The notes under the pieces are model-generated. The model did no database searches, was not told where the DNA came from, and saw nothing but the letters and a program-made list of their open reading frames with translations. From Acidimicrobiaceae bacterium (GTDB taxonomy: Bacteria > Actinomycetota > Acidimicrobiia > Acidimicrobiales > UBA8190): a DNA stretch of 11,122 bases. Location of the stretch: contig PKWD01000314.1 of assembly GCA_003131945.1 (NCBI GenBank), positions 225 to 11,346 of the forward strand, given 5' to 3'. The position numbers were made by a program, and so were the translations under genes. Positions 5,422 to 11,122 of the stretch are shown here, piece after piece (position 1 is the first letter of the stretch; each line of letters opens with the position of its first letter).

Positions 5422-7085
5422 TCCGCCACCTTCTCAAAGGCGCCGTCGGGCCCAAGGACAACGACTCCCGCTACCTTCTCGACGTCCACCGCCGAGACCT
5501 GCCCGGGGAGGACACCATGCGGACCTACCCCGACAGCGAGGAGGTCGATCTCTGCGTGGTCGGCGCCGGCGCCGGTGGCTCAGTGCTGGCCCAACGCCTG
5601 GCCCGGCGGGGCTGGAAGGTCGTGATCCTCGAAGCAGGGCCGTTCTGGCACCCCGACGAGGACTGGGTCTCCGATGAGGCCGGCTCCCATCGGCTCTACT
5701 GGACCGAGAAGCGGATCATCGGCGGCAACGACCCCATCGAGCTGGGCAAGAACAACTCGGGGAGAGGGGTTGGCGGGTCCATGGTCCACTACGCCGGCTA
5801 CTGCCCCCGCTTTCACCCCTCCGACCTCCAGACCGACACGCTCGACGGGGTCGGGGCCGACTGGCCGATCTCCTACGAGGCCCTCCGGCCCCACTACGAA
5901 AAGGTCGAAGCCGAGCTCCCCGTCGCCGGGCAGAACTGGCCATGGGGCTATCCCCATACCTATCCCTTCTCGCCGCACCCGATCTCGGAAGCCGCGTCAG
6001 TGCTGTGGCGCGGGGCCATCGCCCAAGGCATCACGATGCGGGTCGGGCCGGTCGGCATCGTCAACGGCACCTTCGGGAACCGCCCGCACTGCATCTACCG
6101 CGGCTACTGCCTGCAGGGCTGCAAGGTCAATGCCAAGGCCAGCCCATATGTCACCCACCTGCCCGATGCCCTCGACCACGGCGTCGAGATCAGGGCCAAC
6201 TGCATGGCCGCGCGCGTCGAGCTCGATCCCTCCAGCAGACGGGCCACCGGAGTCACGTACATCAAAGAAGGCGAGCGGGTCGAACGGATGCAGTGGGCCA
6301 AGGTGGTGGCCGTCGCCGGCTACTCCATCGAGACGCCACGCCTGTTGCTCAACTCGGTCACCAAGGGGTTCCCGAACGGCCTGTGCAACAACGAGGACCA
6401 GGTCGGCCGCTACGTCATGGTCCAGGGGGCGACCCAGGCCGGAGGGCGGTTCCCGACCGAGCTGCGCATGTACAAGGCACCCCCGGCCCAGGTGTCCTCC
6501 GAGGACTTCTACGAGACCGACTCGTCGCGAGGCTTCGTTCGGGGATTCTCCATCCAGACCGTCTCGCCCGAGCCGATCGGGTGGGCCGAGCACGTGCTGG
6601 CTGACGGCCACTGGGGTCGCGCCTTGCGCGAGTACATGCGCGACTACAACCACTGGACCACCATCGGCGTCCTCAACGAGCTGTTGGCCCAGCCCGACAA
6701 CCGGGTCACCGTAGCCGAGGAGAAGGACCGCTTCGGGTTGCCCGTCGCCCGCTTCGACTACAGCCTGTGCGACAACGACAAAGCCAACATGGCCTTCTCG
6801 ACCGAGGTGATTACCAACATCCTCCACGCCGCCGGTGCCCAGGACGTGCTCACCATCCAACGCTTCGCCCACCTGATCGGCGGGGCCCGGATGGGCACTT
6901 CGCCCGAGAACAGCGTGGTCGATGCCCACCAGCGCAGCTGGGCGGTGCCCAACCTGTACGTGGCCGACGGCAGCGTCTGTCCGACCCAGGGGTCGGCCAA
7001 CCCGGCGCTGACCATCATGGCCCTTTCCTCCCTCCTGGCCGAGCACCTCGGGTCCCGTCCGTCGACCGAGCGGTCGCGACCGTGA
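5418..7085 (+). CDS. GMC-family FAD oxidoreductase with 3Fe-4S-type cysteine motif
   Basis: A 555-residue sugar/alcohol dehydrogenase-type flavoprotein. VVGAGAGGSVLAQRL (GxGxxG at 49-54) binds the ADP part of FAD; NNSGRGVGGSMVHYAG is the second FAD-binding signature. Near the C-terminus, HLIGGARMG (H485) and GSANPALT (N528) give the His/Asn active-site pair of GMC enzymes. C225, C231 and C235 form C-x5-C-x3-C, the spacing reported for the 3Fe-4S ligands in FAD-glucose and fructose dehydrogenase catalytic subunits, so electrons probably leave through an Fe-S cluster and not to O2. Substrate is likely a sugar or aldonate. The GTG at 5418 overlaps the previous stop. An ATG at 5517 with GGGGAGG (5505-5511) is a strong alternative that would shorten the protein by 33 residues; GPKDNDSRYLLDVHRRDLPG before it looks like part of the family N-terminus, so the longer form is preferred. 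No signal peptide. Confidence 0.92.
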   Translation: MIRHLLKGAVGPKDNDSRYLLDVHRRDLPGEDTMRTYPDSEEVDLCVVGAGAGGSVLAQRLARRGWKVVILEAGPFWHPDEDWVSDEAGSHRLYWTEKRIIGGNDPIELGKNNSGRGVGGSMVHYAGYCPRFHPSDLQTDTLDGVGADWPISYEALRPHYEKVEAELPVAGQNWPWGYPHTYPFSPHPISEAASVLWRGAIAQGITMRVGPVGIVNGTFGNRPHCIYRGYCLQGCKVNAKASPYVTHLPDALDHGVEIRANCMAARVELDPSSRRATGVTYIKEGERVERMQWAKVVAVAGYSIETPRLLLNSVTKGFPNGLCNNEDQVGRYVMVQGATQAGGRFPTELRMYKAPPAQVSSEDFYETDSSRGFVRGFSIQTVSPEPIGWAEHVLADGHWGRALREYMRDYNHWTTIGVLNELLAQPDNRVTVAEEKDRFGLPVARFDYSLCDNDKANMAFSTEVITNILHAAGAQDVLTIQRFAHLIGGARMGTSPENSVVDAHQRSWAVPNLYVADGSVCPTQGSANPALTIMALSSLLAEHLGSRPSTERSRP

Positions 7086-7089
7086 GGGA
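7084..7089 (+). promoter_or_regulatory. Ribosome binding site of the GH15 gene
   Basis: GAGGGA overlaps the stop of the GMC gene and is six bases before the GTG at 7096. It favours this start over the in-frame ATG at 7165, which has no purine-rich sequence before it. Confidence 0.5.
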
Positions 7090-7095
7090 CTCCTC

Positions 7096-8985
7096 GTGGG
7101 CGTGCCGCCGCGAACCGCACCGACCGCTCGCCGACGGACAGCACCGATCGACTATGACCCGGCGATGACCAGACCAGCGCGCACCGCTCCCTCGACCGAA
7201 TTCGCTCCCGACGTGCTACGCCAGTACGCGCTCTTGGCCGACGGGGAGCGCGGCATCTTGGTCGGACCGAGGGGCGAGTTCGCCTGGATGTGCGCCCCGC
7301 AGTGGGACTCCGACGCCGTTTTCTCCTCGCTCGTCGGCGGCGATGGCCTCTACGCCGTCACCCCCTCGGAGTCTCGTTTCGTCTGGGGTGGGTACTACGA
7401 GGACGGGTCGCTCATCTGGCACAGCCGTTGGGTCACCACCACCGGGGTCATCGAGTGCCGAGAGGCGCTGGCCTTCCCCGGCGACCCCCACGTCGCGGTG
7501 GTGTTGCGGCGGATCGTGGCCACCGACGGACCGGCCCGAGTACGGGTGCTTCTCGATGCCCGGGCCGGCTTCGGCGCCCACAAGATGGGTTCTCTCACGG
7601 TCGACGACGGGGTGTGGAAGGCCCGGACGGGCGGACTGCACCTGCGCTGGTCAGGCGGAGCCGACGCCAAGCCCGTCGCGGGCGAAGGACTCGAGCTCCA
7701 TCTCGAGCTCGCACCAGGAGCTCACCACGACCTGGTGCTCGAGTTGTCCGATCAGGCCCTTGGGGGAGACCCCGTCCAGGCGGGGCCGGCGTGGGAGGCG
7801 ACCGAGGTCGCCTGGGCGGCCGCCGTTCCCCGACTGGACGGCACGCTGGCTCCGGGCGACGTCCGTCACAGCTACGCCGTGCTTCGGGGCCTCACGAGTG
7901 GTGGTGGCGGCATGGTGGCGGCGGCCACCATGTCGCTGCCCGAGCGAGCCAGCGCCGGGCGGAGCTACGACTACCGCTACGCGTGGATCCGGGACCAGTG
8001 CTACACCGGTCAGAGCATCGCCGCCCACGGTCCTCACCCGCTTCTCGACGACGCCGTGGCCTTCGTGGCCGCTCGCATCGCGGTCGACGGGCCCCACCTC
8101 AAACCGGCCTACACCGTGACCGGCGGCCCCGTGCCCGACGAGCGCACGCTGTCCCACCTCGACGGCTATCCCGGCGGGAGCGACAAGGTCGGCAACTGGG
8201 TCAACCAGCAGTTCCAGCTCGACGCGCTCGGCGAGGCGCTTCTCCTCTTCGCTGCCGCCGCCCGCCACGACCATCTGGATCTCGAGCAGTGGCAGACAGC
8301 CGAAGTCACCGTCAAGGCCATCGAGACCCGGTGGAGCGACCCCGACGCCGGCATCTGGGAGCTCGACAACCACCACTGGGCTCACTCCCGGCTCATGTGC
8401 GTGGCCGGCCTCCGGGCGATCGCGGCCGCCGGGCCGGGCGGGCCCCAGGCCGGGGCGTGGACAACACTCGCCGATGCGATCGTGGCCGACGTGGGCTCGG
8501 ACTGTCTGCACCCGAGTGGGCGCTGGCAGCGAGCCCCCGGCGACGCCAGGGTCGATGCCGCCCTGCTGCTGCCCGCCATCCGCGGGGCCGTGCCGGCCAC
8601 TGATCCCCGGAGCCTGGCCACCCTCGAAGCAGTGAAGGCAGACCTCGGTAGCTCCGGCTATGTCTACCGGTTCCGCCAGGATGAGCGGCCCCTCGAAGAC
8701 GCCGAGGGTGCCTTTGTGCTCTGCGGGTTCCTGATGGCCCTGGCCACTCACCAGCAGGGCAGGGCTACTGAGGCGATCGGGTGGTTCGAGCGCAACCGTG
8801 CCGCCTGCGGCCCTCCGGGGCTGTTCACCGAGGAGTTCGATGTCCGCCAACGCCAGCTGCGAGGCAACGTTCCCCAAGCGTTCGTGCACGCGCTGATGTT
8901 CGAAGCGGCAACCATCCTTGCCGGGCCGTGGGATACATCTGGACCGCGCCCGAGCGATCGCCGCACGACTGAGGAGCCGACATGA
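7096..8985 (+). CDS. Glycoside hydrolase family 15 protein (glucoamylase/trehalase-like)
   Basis: A 629-residue protein with the two-part GH15 layout. An N-terminal beta-sandwich domain (about 35-270; [21 protein letters not shown] is its typical beginning) precedes an (alpha/alpha)6 catalytic barrel. [18 protein letters not shown] (about 290-307) is the conserved substrate-binding element. E422 in [16 protein letters not shown] is the probable general acid, and FTEEFD (E579/E580) holds the probable base; [11 protein letters not shown] is the usual motif after it. The family removes glucose from non-reducing alpha-glucoside ends; actinobacterial members include trehalases, so starch-like and trehalose substrates are both possible. 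With no signal peptide it should act on an intracellular glucoside. GTG 7096 is used; ATG 7165 would remove 23 poorly conserved Arg/Thr/Pro-rich residues. It sits 10 bp after the GMC stop and overlaps the SDR start by four bases (ATGA). Hydrolase family confident, substrate open. Confidence 0.92.
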   Translation: MGVPPRTAPTARRRTAPIDYDPAMTRPARTAPSTEFAPDVLRQYALLADGERGILVGPRGEFAWMCAPQWDSDAVFSSLVGGDGLYAVTPSESRFVWGGYYEDGSLIWHSRWVTTTGVIECREALAFPGDPHVAVVLRRIVATDGPARVRVLLDARAGFGAHKMGSLTVDDGVWKARTGGLHLRWSGGADAKPVAGEGLELHLELAPGAHHDLVLELSDQALGGDPVQAGPAWEATEVAWAAAVPRLDGTLAPGDVRHSYAVLRGLTSGGGGMVAAATMSLPERASAGRSYDYRYAWIRDQCYTGQSIAAHGPHPLLDDAVAFVAARIAVDGPHLKPAYTVTGGPVPDERTLSHLDGYPGGSDKVGNWVNQQFQLDALGEALLLFAAAARHDHLDLEQWQTAEVTVKAIETRWSDPDAGIWELDNHHWAHSRLMCVAGLRAIAAAGPGGPQAGAWTTLADAIVADVGSDCLHPSGRWQRAPGDARVDAALLLPAIRGAVPATDPRSLATLEAVKADLGSSGYVYRFRQDERPLEDAEGAFVLCGFLMALATHQQGRATEAIGWFERNRAACGPPGLFTEEFDVRQRQLRGNVPQAFVHALMFEAATILAGPWDTSGPRPSDRRTTEEPT

Positions 8986-9992
8986 CCCAAACTGTTGTCA
9001 TCACTGGGGCCAGTGCCGGCATCGGTCGAGCCACGGCCCAGCTCTTTGGCCGGCGGGGGGCCAACGTGGGGTTGGTGGCTCGCGGGCAAACGGGCCTCGA
9101 CGGGGCGGTCAGAGACGTCGAGCGAGCCGGGGGCAAGGCGCTCGCGGTGCCCACCGATGTGGCCGATTATGACCAGGTCACCGAAGCGTCGCGTCGGATC
9201 GAGGACGCCTTCGGCCCCATCGACGTGTGGATCAACGTGGCCTTCGCGTCGGTTTTCGCCCCGTTTTCCGAGATCACCGCCGAGGAGTTCAAGCGGGTCA
9301 CCGAGGTCAGCTACCTGGGCTATGTCTACGGCACCCGCGTGGCCCTCGACCTGATGAAACCGCGGGATCGAGGCACCATCGTCCAGGTCGGCTCGGCGCT
9401 CGGCGATCGCAGCATCCCGCTCCAGAGCGCCTACTGCGGGGCCAAGCACGCCATCAACGGCTTCACGTCGTCGTTGCGCACCGAACTCATGCACGAGAAG
9501 AGCAACGTCCATATCACCGTGGTCCAGATGCCCGCGGTGAACACTCCGCAGTTCTCCTGGGTGCTCTCCCGCCTCCGGAACCACCCTCAGCCGGTGCCAC
9601 CGATCTACCAACCCGAAGTCGCCGCTCGCGGCGTGGCCTTCGCCGCTGACCATCCGGGGCGAAAGCAGTACTGGGTCGGGGCCAGCACCGCGGCCACGAT
9701 CCTGGCCAACAAGTTCGCTGCGCCGTTGCTCGACCGCTACCTTGCCCGGACCGGCTTCGGATCCCAGCAGACCGACGAGGCGGTGGAGCCCGACCGCCCC
9801 CACAACCTCTGGGAGCCGGTCGATGGCCAGGACGGTCACGACCACGGTTCCCACGGCGAGTTCGACGACAGGGCGCACTACCGCAGCCCGGAGCTGTGGG
9901 TCTCCCACCACGCCCGGGCCATGACCGCGGTTGGCTGCGCCGTCGTCGGTGGCGCAGGCGTGCTGGCCGGCAAGCTCCTCGCCCGACGATGA
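8982..9992 (+). CDS. SDR-family oxidoreductase with C-terminal membrane helix
   Basis: A 336-residue protein. A Rossmann domain with TGASAGIG (8-15, cofactor loop) is followed by the catalytic triad S138 (QVGSALG), Y151 and K155 (YCGAK), all at normal SDR spacing. An Arg follows 19 residues after the glycine motif, and the usual NNAG is replaced by NVAF. The family oxidises or reduces hydroxyl/keto groups with NAD(P)H. The chain is about 80 residues longer than a classical SDR: the tail has an acidic, His-rich stretch ([20 protein letters not shown]) and then a hydrophobic helix (about 309-331) with a basic end (LLARR), which should tether the enzyme to the cytoplasmic face of the membrane. 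GAGGAG (8971-8976) is the ribosome site, and the ATG overlaps the GH15 stop. Substrate unknown; likely acts on a product of the operon's other enzymes. Confidence 0.9.
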   Translation: MTQTVVITGASAGIGRATAQLFGRRGANVGLVARGQTGLDGAVRDVERAGGKALAVPTDVADYDQVTEASRRIEDAFGPIDVWINVAFASVFAPFSEITAEEFKRVTEVSYLGYVYGTRVALDLMKPRDRGTIVQVGSALGDRSIPLQSAYCGAKHAINGFTSSLRTELMHEKSNVHITVVQMPAVNTPQFSWVLSRLRNHPQPVPPIYQPEVAARGVAFAADHPGRKQYWVGASTAATILANKFAAPLLDRYLARTGFGSQQTDEAVEPDRPHNLWEPVDGQDGHDHGSHGEFDDRAHYRSPELWVSHHARAMTAVGCAVVGGAGVLAGKLLARR

Positions 9993-10005
9993 GCTGGTTG
10001 CCGCC

Positions 10006-10539
10006 ATGCGCATGACCCCGGCGCCGATGCTGGCGGGGTCGTCTTTGTTGGCGCGAGCCCCGCTCCCAACGGTGGCACGCTTCGGCCAGTTCCGCGCCGG
10101 GCTGGGGGCGGTGCAGGCGCTCTTCCCGGGGCTGGCGTCCCGCCTGCTGGTGATCCAGCCCCTCGATCGCTTCTCCCGGGGAGTGATCCGGGTCCTGGGG
10201 ATCCGACAGGTGGGCCAGGCCCTCGTCACCGGGACCCAGCCGAGCGCCGCCGTGCTCCTGCTCGGAGCCGAAGTGGACGCCGCCCACGCCGCCAGCATGA
10301 TCGCCCTCGCGCTGTGCAGCCGCCGCTGGCGACGTGCCGCGCTCGCCGACGCCATGATCGCCTCCCTGTTCGCTCAGGCCGGCGCCGCCGCCGCTCGCTC
10401 GGGTGGCCGCCGTGCGGCACAGACCCCATGGTCTGCCCGGCGGGACCGCTGGGCGGAACGTATGGCCACCCGACTGGTGCCTGACCGCTTCTTGCGGGGC
10501 GCTCGTCCCGATGAGTCGCAAGGAGATCCCCGTGCCTGA
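10006..10539 (+). CDS. Ala-rich protein of unknown function
   Basis: A 177-residue product starting 13 bp after the SDR stop. ATG 10006 is the first start in frame that does not overlap the SDR gene; ATG 10012 and 10027 are possible, and no strong ribosome site is seen for any, so translation may be coupled. Central residues (about 45-130) hold RVLGIRQVGQALVTGTQPSA, LLLGAEVDAAHAASMIALAL and LADAMIASLFAQAGAAA, which look like two or three weakly amphipathic or membrane-associated helices separated by CSRRWRRAAL. The C-terminus is Arg-rich and soluble. No domain is recognised. G/C bias at third codon positions and its place inside the operon, with an eight-base overlap with the next gene, support a real gene. 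It may be a membrane-associated accessory to the SDR. Confidence 0.72.
   Translation: MRMTPAPMLAGSSLLARAPLPTVARFGQFRAGLGAVQALFPGLASRLLVIQPLDRFSRGVIRVLGIRQVGQALVTGTQPSAAVLLLGAEVDAAHAASMIALALCSRRWRRAALADAMIASLFAQAGAAAARSGGRRAAQTPWSARRDRWAERMATRLVPDRFLRGARPDESQGDPRA
10520..10526 (+). promoter_or_regulatory. Ribosome binding site choosing the GTG start of the enolase-superfamily gene
   Basis: AAGGAGA lies five bases before the GTG at 10532. It favours that codon over the in-frame ATG at 10511, which has no such site and would overlap the previous gene by 29 bp. Confidence 0.6.
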
Positions 10540-11122
10540 CATCGAGAAGCTGGACGTCAGTGTCTACACCGTCCCGACCGAGGAGCCCGAGTCCGACGGG
10601 ACGCTCACCTGGAGTGCCACCACGGTGGTGGTGGCCGAACCAAGTGCTGGGGGGAAGACGGGGCTCGGCTTTTCCTACGCCACCGGCGCCTGTGCCCGCC
10701 TGATCAAAGACGTGCTGGAGGAGGCCGTCGTCGGCCAGGACGCTATGGACGTCGGAGGTTCCTGGTCGGCCATGGTTCGCTCCATCCGCAACGTCGGCCG
10801 CCCGGGCGTGGCCTCGATGGCCATCGCCGCGGTCGACATCGCCCTGTGGGACCTGAAGTGCAAGCTCATGGATCTGCCGCTCGTCAAGGTGCTCGGTCAA
10901 GTACGCGACGAGATCGCCGTGTACGGCAGCGGAGGATTCACCTCCTTCACCGATGACCAACTGGCCAATCAACTCGGGGGTTGGGTCCATGGCCAGGGCA
11001 TACCGCGGGTGAAGATGAAGGTGGGCGAGGCCTGGGGCAGTCGGCTCGACCGAGACCTCGAACGAGTCCGTGTAGCTCGGGGCACGATCGGCGATGACGC
11101 CGAGCTGTTCGTCGACGCCAAC
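10532..11122 (+). CDS. Enolase-superfamily protein, mandelate racemase/muconate lactonizing type (C-terminus beyond window)
   Basis: The first 197 residues are present and the frame is open at the window end. The N-terminal capping domain (about 1-125) includes WSATTVVVAEPSAGGKTGLG, RPGVASMAIAAVDIALWDLK and MDLPLVKVLGQVRDEIAVYG, typical of mandelate racemase-like enzymes. The barrel then begins, with KMK (K161-K163) at the catalytic Lys-x-Lys position and FVDAN (D195, N197) at the first metal ligand. The family abstracts the proton alpha to a carboxylate, using Mg2+; many members are acid-sugar dehydratases, others racemases or cycloisomerases. The rest of the metal ligands and the opposing base lie beyond the window, so the reaction is open. 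Because the operon holds sugar-oxidising genes, an aldonate dehydratase is the leading guess. It overlaps the previous gene by eight bases. Confidence 0.88.
   Translation, partial: MPDIEKLDVSVYTVPTEEPESDGTLTWSATTVVVAEPSAGGKTGLGFSYATGACARLIKDVLEEAVVGQDAMDVGGSWSAMVRSIRNVGRPGVASMAIAAVDIALWDLKCKLMDLPLVKVLGQVRDEIAVYGSGGFTSFTDDQLANQLGGWVHGQGIPRVKMKVGEAWGSRLDRDLERVRVARGTIGDDAELFVDAN

Noticed and set aside
5674..6714. Plus-strand reading frame of 346 residues in another frame of the GMC gene
   Set aside because: Ser/Thr/Pro/Arg-rich low-complexity translation; the overlapping frame carries FAD-binding and active-site motifs.
8748..10355. Minus-strand reading frame of 535 residues
   Set aside because: Very long, but antisense to the GH15 end, SDR and following gene, all of which have motifs or coupling; no domain seen in it.

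Overview
The window is uniformly GC-rich, with strong G/C preference at third codon positions, GTG starts, and actinobacterial protein families (MarR fused to DUF488, a PoxB-like ThDP enzyme, GMC oxidoreductase with gluconate 2-dehydrogenase subunit 3, GH15, SDR). It is most likely chromosomal DNA of a high-GC actinobacterium. Species and genus cannot be fixed from the sequence. No RNA genes, insertion sequences, CRISPR arrays or att sites were seen.

Layout. Positions 1-969 (minus strand) carry most of a ClC-type chloride channel/transporter, cut at its C-terminus by the window edge. Divergent from it, 1079-1900 (plus) encodes a MarR winged helix fused in frame to a DUF488 domain. A small minus-strand gene (1919-2191) encodes a one-helix membrane protein with a CxxC...CxxC zinc-ribbon-like tail. 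It converges on the MarR-DUF488 gene and diverges from the main operon. The region 2192-2392 is a divergent control region with a perfect inverted repeat (ATATCG-N5-CGATAT) and a nested stem-loop.

From 2393 to the right edge, eight plus-strand genes are packed with gaps of 13 bp or less or with short start/stop overlaps, so they very probably form one operon. In order: PoxB-like ThDP enzyme; four-helix membrane protein of unknown function; gluconate 2-dehydrogenase subunit 3-like protein; GMC flavo-oxidoreductase with a C-x5-C-x3-C motif resembling the 3Fe-4S site of FAD-dependent glucose and fructose dehydrogenases; GH15 glucoamylase/trehalase-like hydrolase; SDR oxidoreductase with a C-terminal membrane helix; a 177-residue Ala-rich unknown protein; and an enolase-superfamily (mandelate racemase/muconate lactonizing type) protein cut by the window end.

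Working model (inference). GH15 frees a sugar from an intracellular alpha-glucoside. The GMC/subunit-3 pair oxidises the sugar or aldonate and passes electrons to the membrane, perhaps through the four-helix protein. The enolase-superfamily enzyme dehydrates the resulting acid, and the SDR handles a further redox step. The PoxB-like enzyme oxidatively decarboxylates a 2-keto acid and may feed quinone directly. The combination looks like a dedicated sugar-oxidation module for which I know no characterised counterpart; it is the main candidate here for an undescribed system.
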